From Agapetus fuscipes (Eukaryota; Arthropoda; Insecta; Trichoptera; Glossosomatidae): a DNA stretch of 64,000 nucleotides. Position numbers and translations under genes: made by a program. The DNA is taken from contig OX637336.1 of the NCBI GenBank assembly GCA_951799405.1, positions 16,721,479 through 16,785,478 of the forward strand, read 5' to 3'. Under the pieces are notes generated by a model. The model was given only the letters and a program-made list of their open reading frames with translations, did not search any database and was not told the DNA's origin. Positions 42,229 to 53,511 of this stretch are shown in pieces (within the stretch, counting starts at the first letter, position 1; each line of letters opens with the position of its first letter).

Positions 42229-42682
42229 AGTATTCAAATGCCATATATTTATACGGCATTTGAATGCCGCAATCATTTGTTACAAATATTTTTTTAAGAT
42301 TATTCAAGTACAACACGGTAATAATAATATGAAGTACTTAGGAAGTAAGGAATTTCTTGGCGGAAGTAGGTACATAACAGATGAAATTTTTCTCCCAACA
42401 GAAGTACAAAATTGGAAACTATTTCGTCTCCTAACTTTGTGGTAGATACTTTACGTAGACCATTTTAGTAGGTTAAAACCAGGCAAAATTTAACGACGCT
42501 TGCTTGCTGTATTATATCTATAGGCTAACTCTTCAGTGAGTACACGGCACAGATTATGCACAGCTTATATATTTCATAACCTAGCTGTGCTTAGAGAGCA
42601 TCGTTAACCTGAAATGTCACACGCAGTACCTACCTTGGGTGCAAGTCCCGACGACCGTCGATAGATCTTAGCGTATCTATTT

Positions 42683-42790
42683 GAAGACATGATGGAATAA
42701 AGCATGGCGGTTCATTGACAGTTGATTTGTTTTTTATGGAACAACGATCAGCTGTTCAGGCACCACCATGTTTTATTCCGTCATATCTTC
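42683..42790. mobile_element. Foldback element, second copy
   Basis: Same 108-base length and layout as 36975-37082, including the loop TATGGAACAACGATCAGCTG. Its right border is where MITE-2 has inserted. Confidence 0.7.
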
Positions 42791-42794
42791 AATT

Positions 42795-43050
42795 GAAGAC
42801 TACAGGGGAAGAACAAGGAATGTGAGCAAAAATAAGAAAATAATCTACTAATGCCATCCAGTGGCATCTGTGTGTATCTAAAGCTATGCAAAATTTGTAA
42901 TGCAACAACAGTCGCTATCACAGTTTATGGCGGTGTTTCCAGTTCTTTGTGACAGGCAATAACCATGAGAAATATAGACTTTCAAATTTATTATTTGATT
43001 TACTCAAAATGTTTTAAACTGCCATTTTTTGTTCTTCCCCTGTAGTCTTC
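42795..43050. mobile_element. MITE-2, 256 bp, 22-bp perfect terminal inverted repeats
   Basis: Ends GAAGACTACAGGGGAAGAAC.. and its reverse complement match over 22 bases. AATT flanks both sides (42791-42794 and 43051-43054) as a likely target duplication. No ORF. It separates the foldback copy from its right-hand flank. Confidence 0.8.
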
Positions 43051-43557
43051 AATTATATGTATACGGTATGATCTACCGACGGCCGTCGAGACTTCGACCC
43101 CTGGCTGACGAGCGGGCAACTAGATTATGTCACGTTACGGTAACTCCTCGTCATCGAAACCTCGTGCCGTTACTATAAATATTCAATCTAAGTTGCATTC
43201 CGAAATCCTATGACATGCGGAGGTTGTTTAAGGGATCCTGCGCGGGGGACTCCGTACATTTTGGAGAATCTAGAGGTCTGTGATACTTATGAGAGTCCCG
43301 TACTTCCCGCTTTACGTTTGGATCATTTGTGTGTTCCGTTGCATTTGCGTTGACACTGAAAGACACTGAAAGAAAGTAACGATTGATATTGGATATGAAT
43401 AAAATAAGATTTAAGTATTATATTTATATCAGTGCAATACGTACGAGTTGCCAACGACGATACCATGTTGAAAGCGCCGGTTATCATCAGATGACCGAAG
43501 TTAAGCAAAATTGGGCGCGGATGCTACCTGGATGGTAGCGCGTGTTGATGGCATTTT

Positions 43558-43862
43558 TTGGACCGGTCCGTAGTCCAGTGGCTACACTTCGGACTCGTAA
43601 ATGGAAGGTTGTGGATTTGGATCCCGGCGGAGCACAAAAAATATACCACTTATATTTCTAATATGCTCTTCGCTGGGTTGAAAGAATTCATAAAACCTTT
43701 ACCAATGACCGGTCACTAAAAGGTTCATCCAGCCGTACAGCAACTGGGTCTTGCTTGAGAATTGGCGCTTTCTTCAGCGACGACCAAGTTCGCAGAGGGC
43801 TCTTGAGGTGTGATACACACAAAAACAGCGCTCACCAAATAAATCAGCCTAATTTTTTATTT
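43558..43862 (+). mobile_element. SINE2, best full-length copy
   Basis: tRNA-like head: box A TAGTCCAGTGGCTAC, box B about 30 bases on (GGATTTGGATCCC). Body GCTCTTCGCTGGGTTGAAAG and CAACTGGGTCTTGCTTGAG; tail CTCTTGAGGTGTGATACACA, CAGCGCTCACCAAATAAATC. Use this copy as the family reference. Confidence 0.85.
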
Positions 43863-44049
43863 TTATTTTGTACGAGTATAGTATTATTTTCAGATGCGTC
43901 TCACTTTAGCAGTAAAACTTTGTGCATTCGCTTTACCGCAGAAAAAATAACATCCCCGTCTATTTACCAAACATGTTGGACCGTTTTTCTGCATAAATAT
44001 TCAGTTCCATCTCACCCCCAGGACACGTTGGGTGTACTTTGTATCCAGA

Positions 44050-44210
44050 AGTGAATGGCCCATTCTACCCCAAGTACAAAACCTCACGCTCAAACTCAAA
44101 CAGAGATAACAAATGTATCGAAACTAAAATAGCGCCTCTAGTAAGAGTTTCAATTTGTACATATCGCCGCCTTGAAGGTGAAACTAGTATACTTGACACT
44201 GGCGCCCCTG
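44050..44210. mobile_element. MITE-3, partial copy
   Basis: Left end CCCCAAGTACAAAACCTCAC, then AAAATAGCGCCTCTAGTAAG. The right terminal repeat is not clear. Confidence 0.5.
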
Positions 44211-44279
44211 CTCTCCGCGGGATTCGCCCTACAGAAGAAGAAGAAGAAGGTGAAACTGAAGAAGGGCTGATTCACTGAT

Positions 44280-44595
44280 TTGAGGAATCGTGGAAGATAT
44301 AACTCCGAATTGTATAAGCTGTACCAAGGTCAACAGACTGCATTGGCTGGGGCACATTCAGCGAATGGACCATCGGTGCCTGGAGAAGACGATTGTGATG
44401 ACGAACCCGGAGGGACGCCGGACAATGGGAAGACCAAGTTCAAGATGTCTGGATGGAGTGGTGGCGGATTGCCGTGCAGTGGGAATGTGGGACTGGAGGA
44501 GGAAGACGTTGGATAGACAGCGCTGGCAGCGGTTGCTGAGGGAGGCCAAGACCCACCCCGGGTTGTCGTGCCAATGATGATGATGATGATGGATT
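44280..44595 (+). mobile_element. RTE-D LINE 3' end with (GAT)n tail
   Basis: Frame reads RLHWLGHIQRMDHRCLEK, GRRTMGRPSSRCLDGV and RQRWQRLLREAKTHPGLS, then ends in ATGATGATGATGATGATGG. The end of the same protein is seen at 20046-20360. 5'-truncated. Confidence 0.75.
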
Positions 44596-44647
44596 CAACA
44601 TTTTATTGTGGGTAACTTTTCATAGTTAGTGAACTAATAGTAAGGAA

Positions 44648-44909
44648 GTCTAAATCTAATCTAAATCTAAGCTGCAAGGATATGTATCATTTGAGATTCA
44701 TATCAAATGCATTCCCACAAGCAGACACGTATAATTTCGCGCTCACACATGCCGCATGTGGACCTGCAATATAAAAACCCAATTCTCAAATGGACATAAG
44801 CCCTGCAACTCTTGCCGACCTTCCCTGAAACAGGGGTGACATTGGCAAAGTGAACCATTTTTTACAGTATGGGTGGTCAGCCTCATACCAACCTATAAGT
44901 CAAGGAATA
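44648..44909 (-). mobile_element. RTE-A 3' module
   Basis: Complete antisense copy with a TCTAATCTAAATCTAA tail at the left and GTCAAGGAATA at the right end (head). Confidence 0.82.
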
Positions 44910-45061
44910 ATAATAAGGAAGTCAAGGAAGTGCTCATGAAAAAGATCTAAACTACAGGATTTTCACACTTTTTTTGTGTTTTCTCTCGTAAAAAATAGGA
45001 AAAAACCGTATTTATCTGAGAAAACCATGTTAGCTTCATATGCCACTTATTCAGTTTTACC

Positions 45062-45244
45062 TTTAAAAATGGTTGAGGGAATAAGGCGTAGCCACTCGCA
45101 TTTGCGTTATTGACACTATCGCCGGTTCGAACCCCGCCTGCGCCGTGTCCTATCAACAATAACTTCGACCCCAGCTCAACAGATGTCGTTGGGAAATTAT
45201 TTATTAATAATGCGTTAACAATATTACAAAATAGTGAATTATTA
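45062..45244 (+). mobile_element. SINE3, partial copy
   Basis: GGGAATAAGGCGTAGCCACT, box B GGTTCGAACCCC, ACTTCGACCCCAGCTCAAC and an AT-rich middle; the tail is replaced by an RTE-A module. Confidence 0.68.
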
Positions 45245-45478
45245 ATTAGTTGACAACCCATACTGTAAAAAATGGTTCACTTTGCCAATGTCACCCCTGT
45301 TTCAGGGAAGGATGGCAAGAGTTGCATGGCTTATGTTCATTTGAGATTGGGTTTTTATATTGTAGGCCCACATGCGGCATGTGTTAGCGCGAAATTATAC
45401 ATGTCTGCTTGTGGGAATGCATTTAATATACATCTTAAATAATATATATCTTTGCAGCTTAGATTAGATTAGATTAGA
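45245..45478 (+). mobile_element. RTE-A 3' module
   Basis: Starts ACAACCCATACTGTAAAAAA, has the CACATGCGGCATGTG stem, and ends in three TTAGA units. The first 30 bases of the module are missing. Confidence 0.8.
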
Positions 45479-45832
45479 ATTGCTTCCTCTTCATAAGTGT
45501 TTTTACAAAAAAAAAAAAAAACAAATGTATCGCAACTAAAATAGCGTCTCTAGTAAGTGTTTTACTTAGTGAATATATATATTTTTGTAAGACGTTATGG
45601 TTGAGGGTAAACGTTAAGAGCTGTACCAACTCGGGGTACAGAAGTGAATGGCCCATTCTGGGTTCGACTCCTTGCAGGAGTTGCATGGAATTTATTCACA
45701 GTTGGGGTACAGGGTGGGTGTGTGCATGGATCCACAAGGCTACAGACTCTCCTCACGTATTCAATAAAAGAGTACAGGGTGGGTAGAAAATAAAGACACT
45801 TTTTTTTTTTTTTTTCAAATCGGTAAATCAGC

Positions 45833-45975
45833 GTCCGGTCGCTAGCTCGGTTTGTAGAGTGTTTGTATTCTACGCACCGAGGGTATCAGAAATGATTTCC
45901 CGTTTCGGTGTTTATTTCAAACCAAAAAATAAAATACAGGCAAAGGTTACTCAGCTTTTACAATAAATGAGTACC
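45833..45975 (+). mobile_element. SINE1, 5' half
   Basis: TCCGGTCGCTAGCTCGGTTT head, box B lost, GGTATCAGAAATGATTTCCC, and body to ATAAATGAGTACCAGG. Confidence 0.7.
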
Positions 45976-46254
45976 AGGGTGTCTATTCCCATTTGACCCA
46001 TAGACAATAATATTCTAGAATTTACGAAAATATGTCAAAAAAGCCATAAACGGTATTCCACCAGGTCTCACCTCGATTCTTGTCATTAGAGAAGAATCAT
46101 GAGCCATTTTGCCGGTGAGTTGCATTTCGAGCGCTCAAAATGTATGAAGATCTATGTTACGGAGGTTATGTTGCAAAGATTTTAAGAAGTATTTATTTTT
46201 TAAAAGGCGAAATGTTATTCCTCCGTAAAATAACATATCATAATATTAAGAAGT

Positions 46255-46505
46255 ACTTCCTTGACTTATAGGTTGGTATGAGGTTGACCACCCATACTGT
46301 TAAAAATGGTTCACTTTGCCAATGTCACCCCTGTTTCAGGGAATGTCGGCAAGAGTTGCAGGGCTTATATTCATTTGAGGTTTGGATTTTATTTGTAAGT
46401 ACACAATCAGCATTTGTAAGCGCGAACTACACATGTTTGTTTGTGGGCATACATCTGAGAGCTTTGAATGAATATATCCTTGCAACTTAGATTATAGATT
46501 ATAGA
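46255..46505 (+). mobile_element. RTE-A 3' module
   Basis: Starts ACTTCCTTGACTTATAGG, complete through CTTGCAACTTAGATTATAGA; the GGCATACATCTGAGAGCTTT variant is shared with 23665-23818, so the two form a subfamily. Confidence 0.82.
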
Positions 46506-46870
46506 TAGACTTCAGTATCATATTTTTAATTTAGAATTCGTGGTTTTAAGGTGAAATACTTGATCGATGAACACATTATAAGTACTTTTATTGCAATTCC
46601 AATGCAACGTTATTTAACACGATAATAATATCAGAAAATTATAACATTGTCCAAAATACGTAAATAATAATATTAGTTTTAATTCCCAGCTGACTTTTGC
46701 GAGAGCGAATAAAAATATATGATTTAGAGTGAGACAGCATGATCAAAAACAGCGTTGCCAAATCGTTTTGATAGAATCGTATTAGACAGAAACACTTGCA
46801 TTGCAGAATACGAGGCGGCCATTTTTTGTGAATCTTGATTTCTGGGACTCGAGATTTTTGTGAGAAATGG

Positions 46871-47038
46871 GAATAGCTATCCAGCTCCCTCGGTAGCTGG
46901 GTAATCCCCCACTTCACTGAAGTGTTTTGCGTAAGGCCGGCCTGTTACCTGTAAATATAAATCAGTTTACTCGCCATATCTCCTTCGAGGATAACGTGGC
47001 AAGAAGTTACTCTAAATGTGAAGCTTAGTTGCGTTGCG
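46871..47038 (+). mobile_element. SINE1, 3' half
   Basis: GCTGGGTAATCCCCCACTTC, GTAAGGCCGGCCTGTTACC, AAGAAGTTACTCTAAATGTG and AGCTTAGTTGCGTTGCG. Confidence 0.7.
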
Positions 47039-47102
47039 CACAGTAAGAGCTTGTTGATGTGCACATATTTGTTTTTTTGTTAGAAAAATGTACCACTTTG
47101 AC

Positions 47103-47237
47103 GTTGTTCCTTGACTAATACGATAGGTTGGTATGAGACTAAACGTGCAAGCGCGAACTTGTACGTGTCTGCTTGTGAGAATGCATTTAATGTGAATCTC
47201 CAATGTAACATATCTTTGCAACTTAGATAAGATTAGA
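47103..47237 (+). mobile_element. RTE-A 3' module with internal deletion
   Basis: The head GTTCCTTGACTAATACG..GGTTGGTATGAG joins directly to GCAAGCGCGAACTTGTACG, and it ends ACTTAGATAAGATTAGA. Confidence 0.72.
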
Positions 47238-47539
47238 AATAAAAAAATTAAATGTATCAACGTTATTGTACACCCTGTAGTCTGGTACTTGACGTCTCAG
47301 TTCCTCGGGCCTGTCCCACCCTGTACTTGATGTACGTACACTTGTCTTACAGTTCTTACTTCAGGACCACCCTGTGCCTTCTTTTACAGTTCTTACGGAC
47401 CACCCTGTGCTGGCGGACTGCATACGAAAGGATGCAAAAAAAAAAATGTAGTACACCACAAAAGAACGACAAAAACATGTAAATGCTTAGAAAACGTATC
47501 TGCATCTCCTTTCTTATTTTTCTCGTTTATCTTTCTCAG

Positions 47540-47632
47540 CTTACTCGTTGGTATGAGGCTGACCCCCATGATGTTAAAGCATGGTTCACTTTTCCTAATG
47601 CTCCCCCAGTTTCAGGGAAAAGTATACTCAAC
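47540..47632 (+). mobile_element. RTE-A 3' module, first part only
   Basis: TTGGTATGAGGCTGACCCCC, GCATGGTTCACTTTTCCTAA and CCCCAGTTTCAGGGAAA. Confidence 0.6.
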
Positions 47633-48060
47633 CCTTTTCATATCCGTCCTGTATGTATGTGTCAAAAGGACCCACAGCATATGGACGCTCATGCAAAGTT
47701 AAATATTTTCTCAAATGACGGAAGGCCTTCCCGTGAAGTAAAAGAACGGCACGACAAAACAAGATCCTCTAGGTCAGAGGAGTGCGCATGACTCTGAAAG
47801 TAAGTGGTTTGATGTTACTGAAGGTAATAGCATACATCGGGTGGCACTCCTTGTGGGATTGTTGTTAGATCACGGGTAGCGTGAAAAATATTATAAAAAA
47901 TAATAATTAGAGAACAAAAGGAGCTGCAAGGTTTATGTTCATATGAAGTTTTTAAAATTTTGTATTTGTACATGACACATTTTAAAAAATGAAAAATACC
48001 GCCTTCTTCATCTTACAGGGTAAGATTGGAGGGAAAAGGGACAAGGTGTATTACATTGAA

Positions 48061-48165
48061 CTGTCCAGTCGATAGCTCAGTTGGTAGAATGCTTGCATTG
48101 CATGCCAAAGGGGTAGAGTTCGATCCCCGATTGAGATTTGTATTAACACCTGCCAAGGTATGTTA
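48061..48165 (+). mobile_element. SINE1 head fragment
   Basis: CAGTCGATAGCTCAGTTGGT and a box-B-like GAGTTCGATCCCC; the rest of the element is missing. Confidence 0.65.
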
Positions 48166-48249
48166 CGGTGAAACATCGTTTCCTTATGATTTTTAGCACA
48201 CCCGATCACCCTTTTTGAAATGTTATAAAACTAGTAGTATACAATACAA

Positions 48250-48490
48250 AATTAGTAGTTGTTATGTCCAAGGGGCTCAAGTCAAGAAGAGCGTATTTGG
48301 AACAGAATAATGCTGGTTCGAATCAAGCCTGGATATTTGACCATAACTTCCACCCTGGTTCAACTGATGTCAGTGGTAAATTATTATTTAATAATTTATT
48401 GAAAAATAAATAAATTAAAAATGAATTGATGATGTAGGCAATACCTGTTTCTGGCCTGGAAAAATAGGTTGGGGAATTGCAAAAATGGCG
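48250..48490 (+). mobile_element. SINE3 copy
   Basis: GGGGCTCAAGTCAAGAAGAG, box B GGTTCGAATCAAGC, ACCATAACTTCCACCCTGG and CTGGAAAAATAGGTTGGGGA; the middle is AT-rich as in 40630-40925. Confidence 0.7.
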
Positions 48491-48684
48491 TCAGAGTTAC
48501 AGCTACACTTAAAAGCAGTTTACACCAGGATCATGTTAAGATTAGAGCTCCATTCATTTCCCCACTTTCATGAATTTTTTCACCATCTTTTATAATACAT
48601 TTTCATATAACACATTCCCGCAGTATTTTTTCCTAAGCACGACTACCCGACGTGTCCCCGCATACATTTTGTTCCGTCAACAAA

Positions 48685-48832
48685 CTCCGGTCGATAGCTT
48701 AGTTGGTATAGTACTTGCCTTCCATGCCGAGAGCTCGGGTTCAAATACCAACGAGGGTGTCATAAATGATATCTCGGTTCGGTGTTTATTTCAAACCCAA
48801 AAGCCTTCACAAGAAATGAGCGCCAGCCCCTA
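48685..48832 (+). mobile_element. SINE1 with internal deletion
   Basis: GGTCGATAGCTTAGTTGGTA, box B GGTTCAAATACC, ATTTCAAACCCAAAAGCCTT and GAAATGAGCGCCAGCCCC. Confidence 0.72.
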
Positions 48833-48839
48833 TAATTTG

Positions 48840-49370
48840 TTATTTTAAAGACGATGAAAGTATTTGTTCGAAATATAATTATTGATTCTGAAATGTATCG
48901 GTCCTTTTTCCTTTTAGGTACATTAGATTAATTTTTAACATTCTTCTATTAATATCTACTTAATTGTAACCTTCAAATTATGCATAGACGAGTTTCTTCT
49001 TGCTTCTTTGACTAATCTACCATCTCTTCTATTGTTTGTTAATGACCCTACCGTACTGACCATTAGGGTAGTCGGGCTAGGGTCATTTCAACAGACATTA
49101 TGGTAATTCTGACATCTTGAGAACATGCGATGACCCCAGCGGTGATATGTAAACGACCCTAATAAGCTACTCAACTTCACTAGCCATCGAAATCTCGATT
49201 AGTTTTAAAATAACATTATCCGTGAGATTATATTTCTGAAGTAATGTATACAAACATTCTTTACGGGCGCTTTTTGAGATAAAAAATATGACCATATTAT
49301 TGAAATTGTTTGTAATTTTGTAATTTTTTTGAATACCTAAAGATTTTGAAAAGTACAAATACCAAGACTG
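48840..49370. other. Unassigned AT-rich sequence
   Basis: Nothing recognised. A short repeated word GACCCTA occurs around 49042-49160 without a clear structure. Confidence 0.3.
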
Positions 49371-49604
49371 ATGACAAAAATTCATTCAGTCTTACAGCAA
49401 CTGGGTCTTTCTTGATTTGTTGCTCTGTAGCGTCAACCAGAAGACATTTGAACCCTGTTTCAGGGAAGGCCGGTAAACGTTGCAGGGTGATTTTAATTTG
49501 TAAGTAATTTGAAAGCGCGAACTTACATGTGCCTGCTTGTAGGAATGCATTAAACATGAGCCTTAAATACCAATATATCTTTGTAACTAAGATTATAGAT
49601 AAAA
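49370..49604 (+). mobile_element. SINE2 fragment joined to an RTE-A module
   Basis: SINE2 part 49370-49447 (CTTACAGCAACTGGGTCTTT, GCTCTGTAGCGTCAACCAG), then RTE-A from ACCCTGTTTCAGGGAAGGCC to CTTTGTAACTAAGATTATAG, with an internal deletion. Confidence 0.6.
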
Positions 49605-50183
49605 GATACACACAAATTATCCGTTTTTTATGTACCCGTTACGATGGTACATCCAGTTTTGTAGTAACTGTATCTTGTTTGATTTGATTTTGATCTAGCA
49701 AATAGAAGACCCTCGTGGTGTGAATTATTACGAAAACTGTTTCCACTATTTTTTAAAGACTTAATTTGTAAATAGATTCTTTGTTAATCGTATTTGATTC
49801 TCATTTCTCGCAAGCCTTTGGTATTCAGCCGCAGTAAAAATACCAGAAAAACAAGGCAAGGGGCACATAAATTAGGCATGGGGCGTCTCTCTCAGACCAA
49901 CCCCAATCCTGTAATGGAAATCTTACAGGAAAAACAACCCTGCGATCTGTACTCGTATCTACTATTTGTACCTAACCAACCTACCTAGAGCCAGGGCATA
50001 GATACAGATAAAAACTTAAATCGTTCTAGATTATTTTTTTGTTTCTACTAAATTTTATCTAATCTAATGTTAACTAAGTTGCAAAGATATGATATGACTG
50101 AAGTGCTAACGATAGGACCAATCAAACGTAAATTTTGAATTTAAAACCTAAATAGCAAGCTTAAATGCATTTTTATTAAGAAA

Positions 50184-50435
50184 GCGCATGCTTAATAATA
50201 AAGAGCAATAACTAAAAAATTGGGAAAATCGAGATTTTGTAATAAATCGCAATAACAATGCGATAATAATATGTAGATAGAATGCGACAGCCGTTCAATT
50301 CGGACGAATATGAACGAGATAAAGCATCGGTCGCCTTTTTTATTCCATACGGGTTGTACTGGTTGTCTGAACTTCAAACGTGATTTCCCAACATTCTTAT
50401 TTTTTGAGTTCTTGCTCTTTATTATTAAGCGTGTG
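50184..50435. mobile_element. MITE-1, uninterrupted copy
   Basis: Ends GCGCATGCTTAATAATAAAG and, inverted, CACACGCTTAATAATAAAGA; inverted repeats of about 35 bases, total about 250 bases, no real ORF. This is the intact counterpart of 30689-31205. Confidence 0.75.
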
Positions 50436-50514
50436 ATATATTGCCTACCTATTAGGCGCATGTGCCTGCATGGCTGCATGTGTGCTTACAAATTAAAATA
50501 CAAATCGAAAATGA

Positions 50515-50570
50515 GCTGACCTTCCCTGAAACAGGGGTGACATTGGCAATATGAACGTTTTTTTACTAAG
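50515..50570 (-). mobile_element. RTE-A 3' module fragment
   Basis: CTGACCTTCCCTGAAACAGG and GGTGACATTGGCAATATGAA in antisense orientation. Confidence 0.6.
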
Positions 50571-50728
50571 TAAATATATTTTTTCTAATATTTTCGATAC
50601 AAAAAAAAAACCGTTGCAATTCTTTTTCACAAAAAGATACGATATTTTTTCTCAAATTTAATCTTGCTTGCACACGAAAGATACTACAATACCCACATAC
50701 TATATATTGTGTCATTCTTATGCAGGCT

Positions 50729-50885
50729 GTACTCCAAGTGTAAAACTTTACGTGTAAACTCCACCATAACGTTTTCCCAAAAAAAAATGCAAATCAAAAC
50801 AGCGCCTTTGCGAGCGTTTATGTTTTTATACATTTTTTGTAAAAAACGCTACTGTTGAGTTATTCGTGAGGTTTTATACTTGTGG
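50729..50885. mobile_element. MITE-3, complete copy of about 157 bp
   Basis: Left ACTCCAAGTGTAAAACTTTA and right inverted partner GAGGTTTTATACTTGTGG form imperfect inverted repeats of about 30 bases around CAGCGCCTTTGCGAGCGTTT. Relatives: 14505-14670, 44050-44210 and 60528-60660, with a fragment at 61441-61480. Confidence 0.65.
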
Positions 50886-50889
50886 CGCT

Positions 50890-51867
50890 GTTCTAACAAA
50901 AAGTGTCATAAAAGTGGCGGGATTAGGGAGGGAATTTTTCGCGCGCTTTTTGATTTTTTTTCGTGTAAAATATTCCGTATAATGTAACCGGGAATTCAAG
51001 GGCGAGAGGTGGGGGGGCTGAATGAGAAAACATCTAGAAAAACGACCGGACATTTTTCACCCTTTTCTAAAAAATTAAATGAACGCCTTTTTTTCGTCTT
51101 TGGTGGACGTCAGTTTTCTTGCTACGCAGTTAAAGATAGAAAAACAAACTTAAGACTCCGGTCAAAAAACTGGTTTCAAGAATTTAATATCATTCTATAA
51201 TAATACAGAAAAAAAATATTTTCAAAATACAAAACAAAAAAAAAAAAAAAAAGAGTTATTTTGATTATTTTTTCGTGGCGTCATTTTTTAAGTTTTATAA
51301 AAAAAAATAACTTTAAAATTAAGATAAAAAATTATTCAACACGCGTGATTTTTTTTATTAATGTCACTCGTTTACTAAGGCCATAAAGTATAAGAAACAT
51401 ATTTTAAAAAACAACGGGATTTTTTTTTTTAACACAGCCTTAATTAGTTTCAGATGTTTGTTTTCTGACTTACTTCAATTTAAGGGTGGGCTTCTTTTCA
51501 ATCTTTCCACTTTTCGCTATGTTTAATATTTTTTTCATATTTTTTTTACACATTTCGTGTATTCTTTTCCCTTTTTCTCGCTCTGTATATATATATTTTT
51601 CAGTTATTTGCAGTTCTGTCTTCGGTCTTATTATTTCACTGTTAACTTTGACACTTTTAAGCTATCCTTGAGAATTAGATGATACAAAATTCGATGAATC
51701 GGTATTTACACTTGTTAGTTACTTTCCGGGATCTCGTTTCGGATGGTGGCTTTTCGGAGCTGGAGCTTGTCGACGTTTCGCCCATATCTGCGATGCGTTG
51801 CTTCAGCGTGATGATGATGAAACTGTTATTAGGCCGTTGTAACATCACCATTACAATGAAGAAGCCC
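50890..51867. other. Unassigned AT-rich sequence
   Basis: Long A and T runs and weak open frames; nothing supported. Near 51750-51830, CTGGAGCTTGTCGACGTTTC resembles part of the foldback at 54454-54622. Confidence 0.35.
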
Positions 51868-52148
51868 ATCGCATGTATGTGCAACTTGTTGCCGCGTTCT
51901 TCCCAAAAAGGTCGCATGTGACGAGTGGAACCTTTTTATTTTTACAAGTAAGAGGGCCGGCCTTATGCCAACCACTTAAGTTGAAGTGGGGCTTTCCAGC
52001 TCCCGAGAGGGCTGGTACTCACTTCTTGTGAAGCCTGAGTATACCTCGTAGGTATTTATTTTGCGTTTGAAATAAGTGTTTATTTCAGACACCCTTGGTG
52101 GGATTCGAACCTGAGCTCTTGGCATTGAATGCAAGTACTTTACCGACT
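51868..52148 (-). mobile_element. SINE1, antisense
   Basis: Tail ATGTATGTGCAACTTGTTGC, body AAGTTGAAGTGGGGCTTTCC, box B GGATTCGAACCTGAGC, and head ending at TACTTTACCGACTGA. Confidence 0.78.
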
Positions 52149-52189
52149 GACTGCAAAATTCTGCAAAATGTTCCAAATGCTCCAATTCC

Positions 52190-52335
52190 GATAAGAAAAA
52201 AAGAAGAAGAAAATGTATGAAAAAGGTGATGGATATGAATGAATTGAAAGAGTTATGTAAGGATAGGAAGAAATGGAAGCAGCTCTGCAGAGACTCTGGC
52301 CACCCCTAGCGGATCGGAGACAGTTACAGTTAGAG
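52190..52335 (+). mobile_element. RTE-B LINE 3' end
   Basis: Frame KKVMDMNELKELCKDRKKW, then CTCTGGCCACCCCTAGCGG and a short GACAGTTACAGTTAGAG tail. Confidence 0.75.
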
Positions 52336-52914
52336 TCCGATAGACCACGGCAACAGATCCTGGAGGGAAACCTTACGTTTCAACCGCCGATAAGCCTAAA
52401 ATGGGTCTCAAAATTGTGATCCTTTTCAAGGCCACGCTTGAAGCTTCCCCTTTGCAGACTTCTGCAGCCGTCGCGTTGGAATGCCGGCCAATAAATTTGT
52501 TTTCCCGCGTTGGTCCACCGCTCACCCCCTCCTATGTTCATCCCTCTAGTCCTGGGGTAGGAAGCACGCCGTCTGGGCCGAATACAGACAGAGCTCATCC
52601 CCCCCACACAGGATAGGTAACCCAACTTATTGCAAGCTGCAAGGTGTTGGGTTGGACTGCTTCTTTTGCTCAAAATGAAATCGACAGGGTTGTAATATAA
52701 CCACATAAGTTAGTTCAATATTTTTATCAGTTAGATAAGATAGTTTGCCTATAACTGTTGTATATTTTCACATCAAAATACTGAGAAATACTTTTTTTTG
52801 TCATCTATAATCTAAGCTGCAAAGATATATAATACAAAAGAAGAAAACAACGTGTTATAATTATGTTAAAAGATAATATTAAAAATGCGTCTTTGACCGT
52901 TTTTTCTCTATTCT

Positions 52915-53123
52915 ATAATCTAATTAAATTCTTAATTAAATGCGATCCCACAAGCAAACTCATGTAAGCTCGCGCTTACACATGACGCATGTGGACTTAC
53001 AACATAAAAACCCAATCTCAAATGAACATAAGCCATGCAACTCTTACCGAATTCCCTAAAAAAAACAGGGGTGACATTGGCAAAGTGATTCGTTTTTTTA
53101 CAGTATGGGTAGTCAGCCTCAAT
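52915..53123 (-). mobile_element. RTE-A 3' module
   Basis: ATGCGATCCCACAAGCAAAC, CATGACGCATGTGGACTTAC and GGTGACATTGGCAAAGTGA. A second worn tail, ATCTATAATCTAAGCTGC, lies at 52803-52820. Confidence 0.72.
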
Positions 53124-53511
53124 AATTAAATAGTGAAGCACTCTTTGCATTCGACATTTTTTTATAATCATAAACCTTCCGATTATAAGTCCTAAGCGTT
53201 AAATACTAGACTACTGATCGGTCTTTGTGTACTCGTAAATGCACATCAAAAGTTACCATACCATCCTTGCAACCAATATTATAAAAATATATATTCACAA
53301 AATCAGTCAATTTCATTGTTAGGACCGTGCGCATTTTCAGTTTATTCCAGCAATTTCCGTACATAGTGTTAGTTCTCCTTCTGCCATATTTGTCTTGCCT
53401 CCCTCTCGGCCATAAAACCGCCAAAACAACACCGAACCCGTAACAATGCGGCCATAAAAACCCCGCCACATCAAGTGCAGATCTACCCGCTGGGCTAACG
53501 CATAAACAAAC

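Noticed and set aside
45601..45790. Additional SINE around GGTTCGACTCC
   Set aside because: Box-B-like word and a repeated GGGGTACAG are present, but no box A at suitable spacing and no second full copy.
47240..47440. Transposon ends around the repeated GGACCACCCTGTGC
   Set aside because: Only a short direct duplication of about 45 bases; no inverted ends or target duplication.
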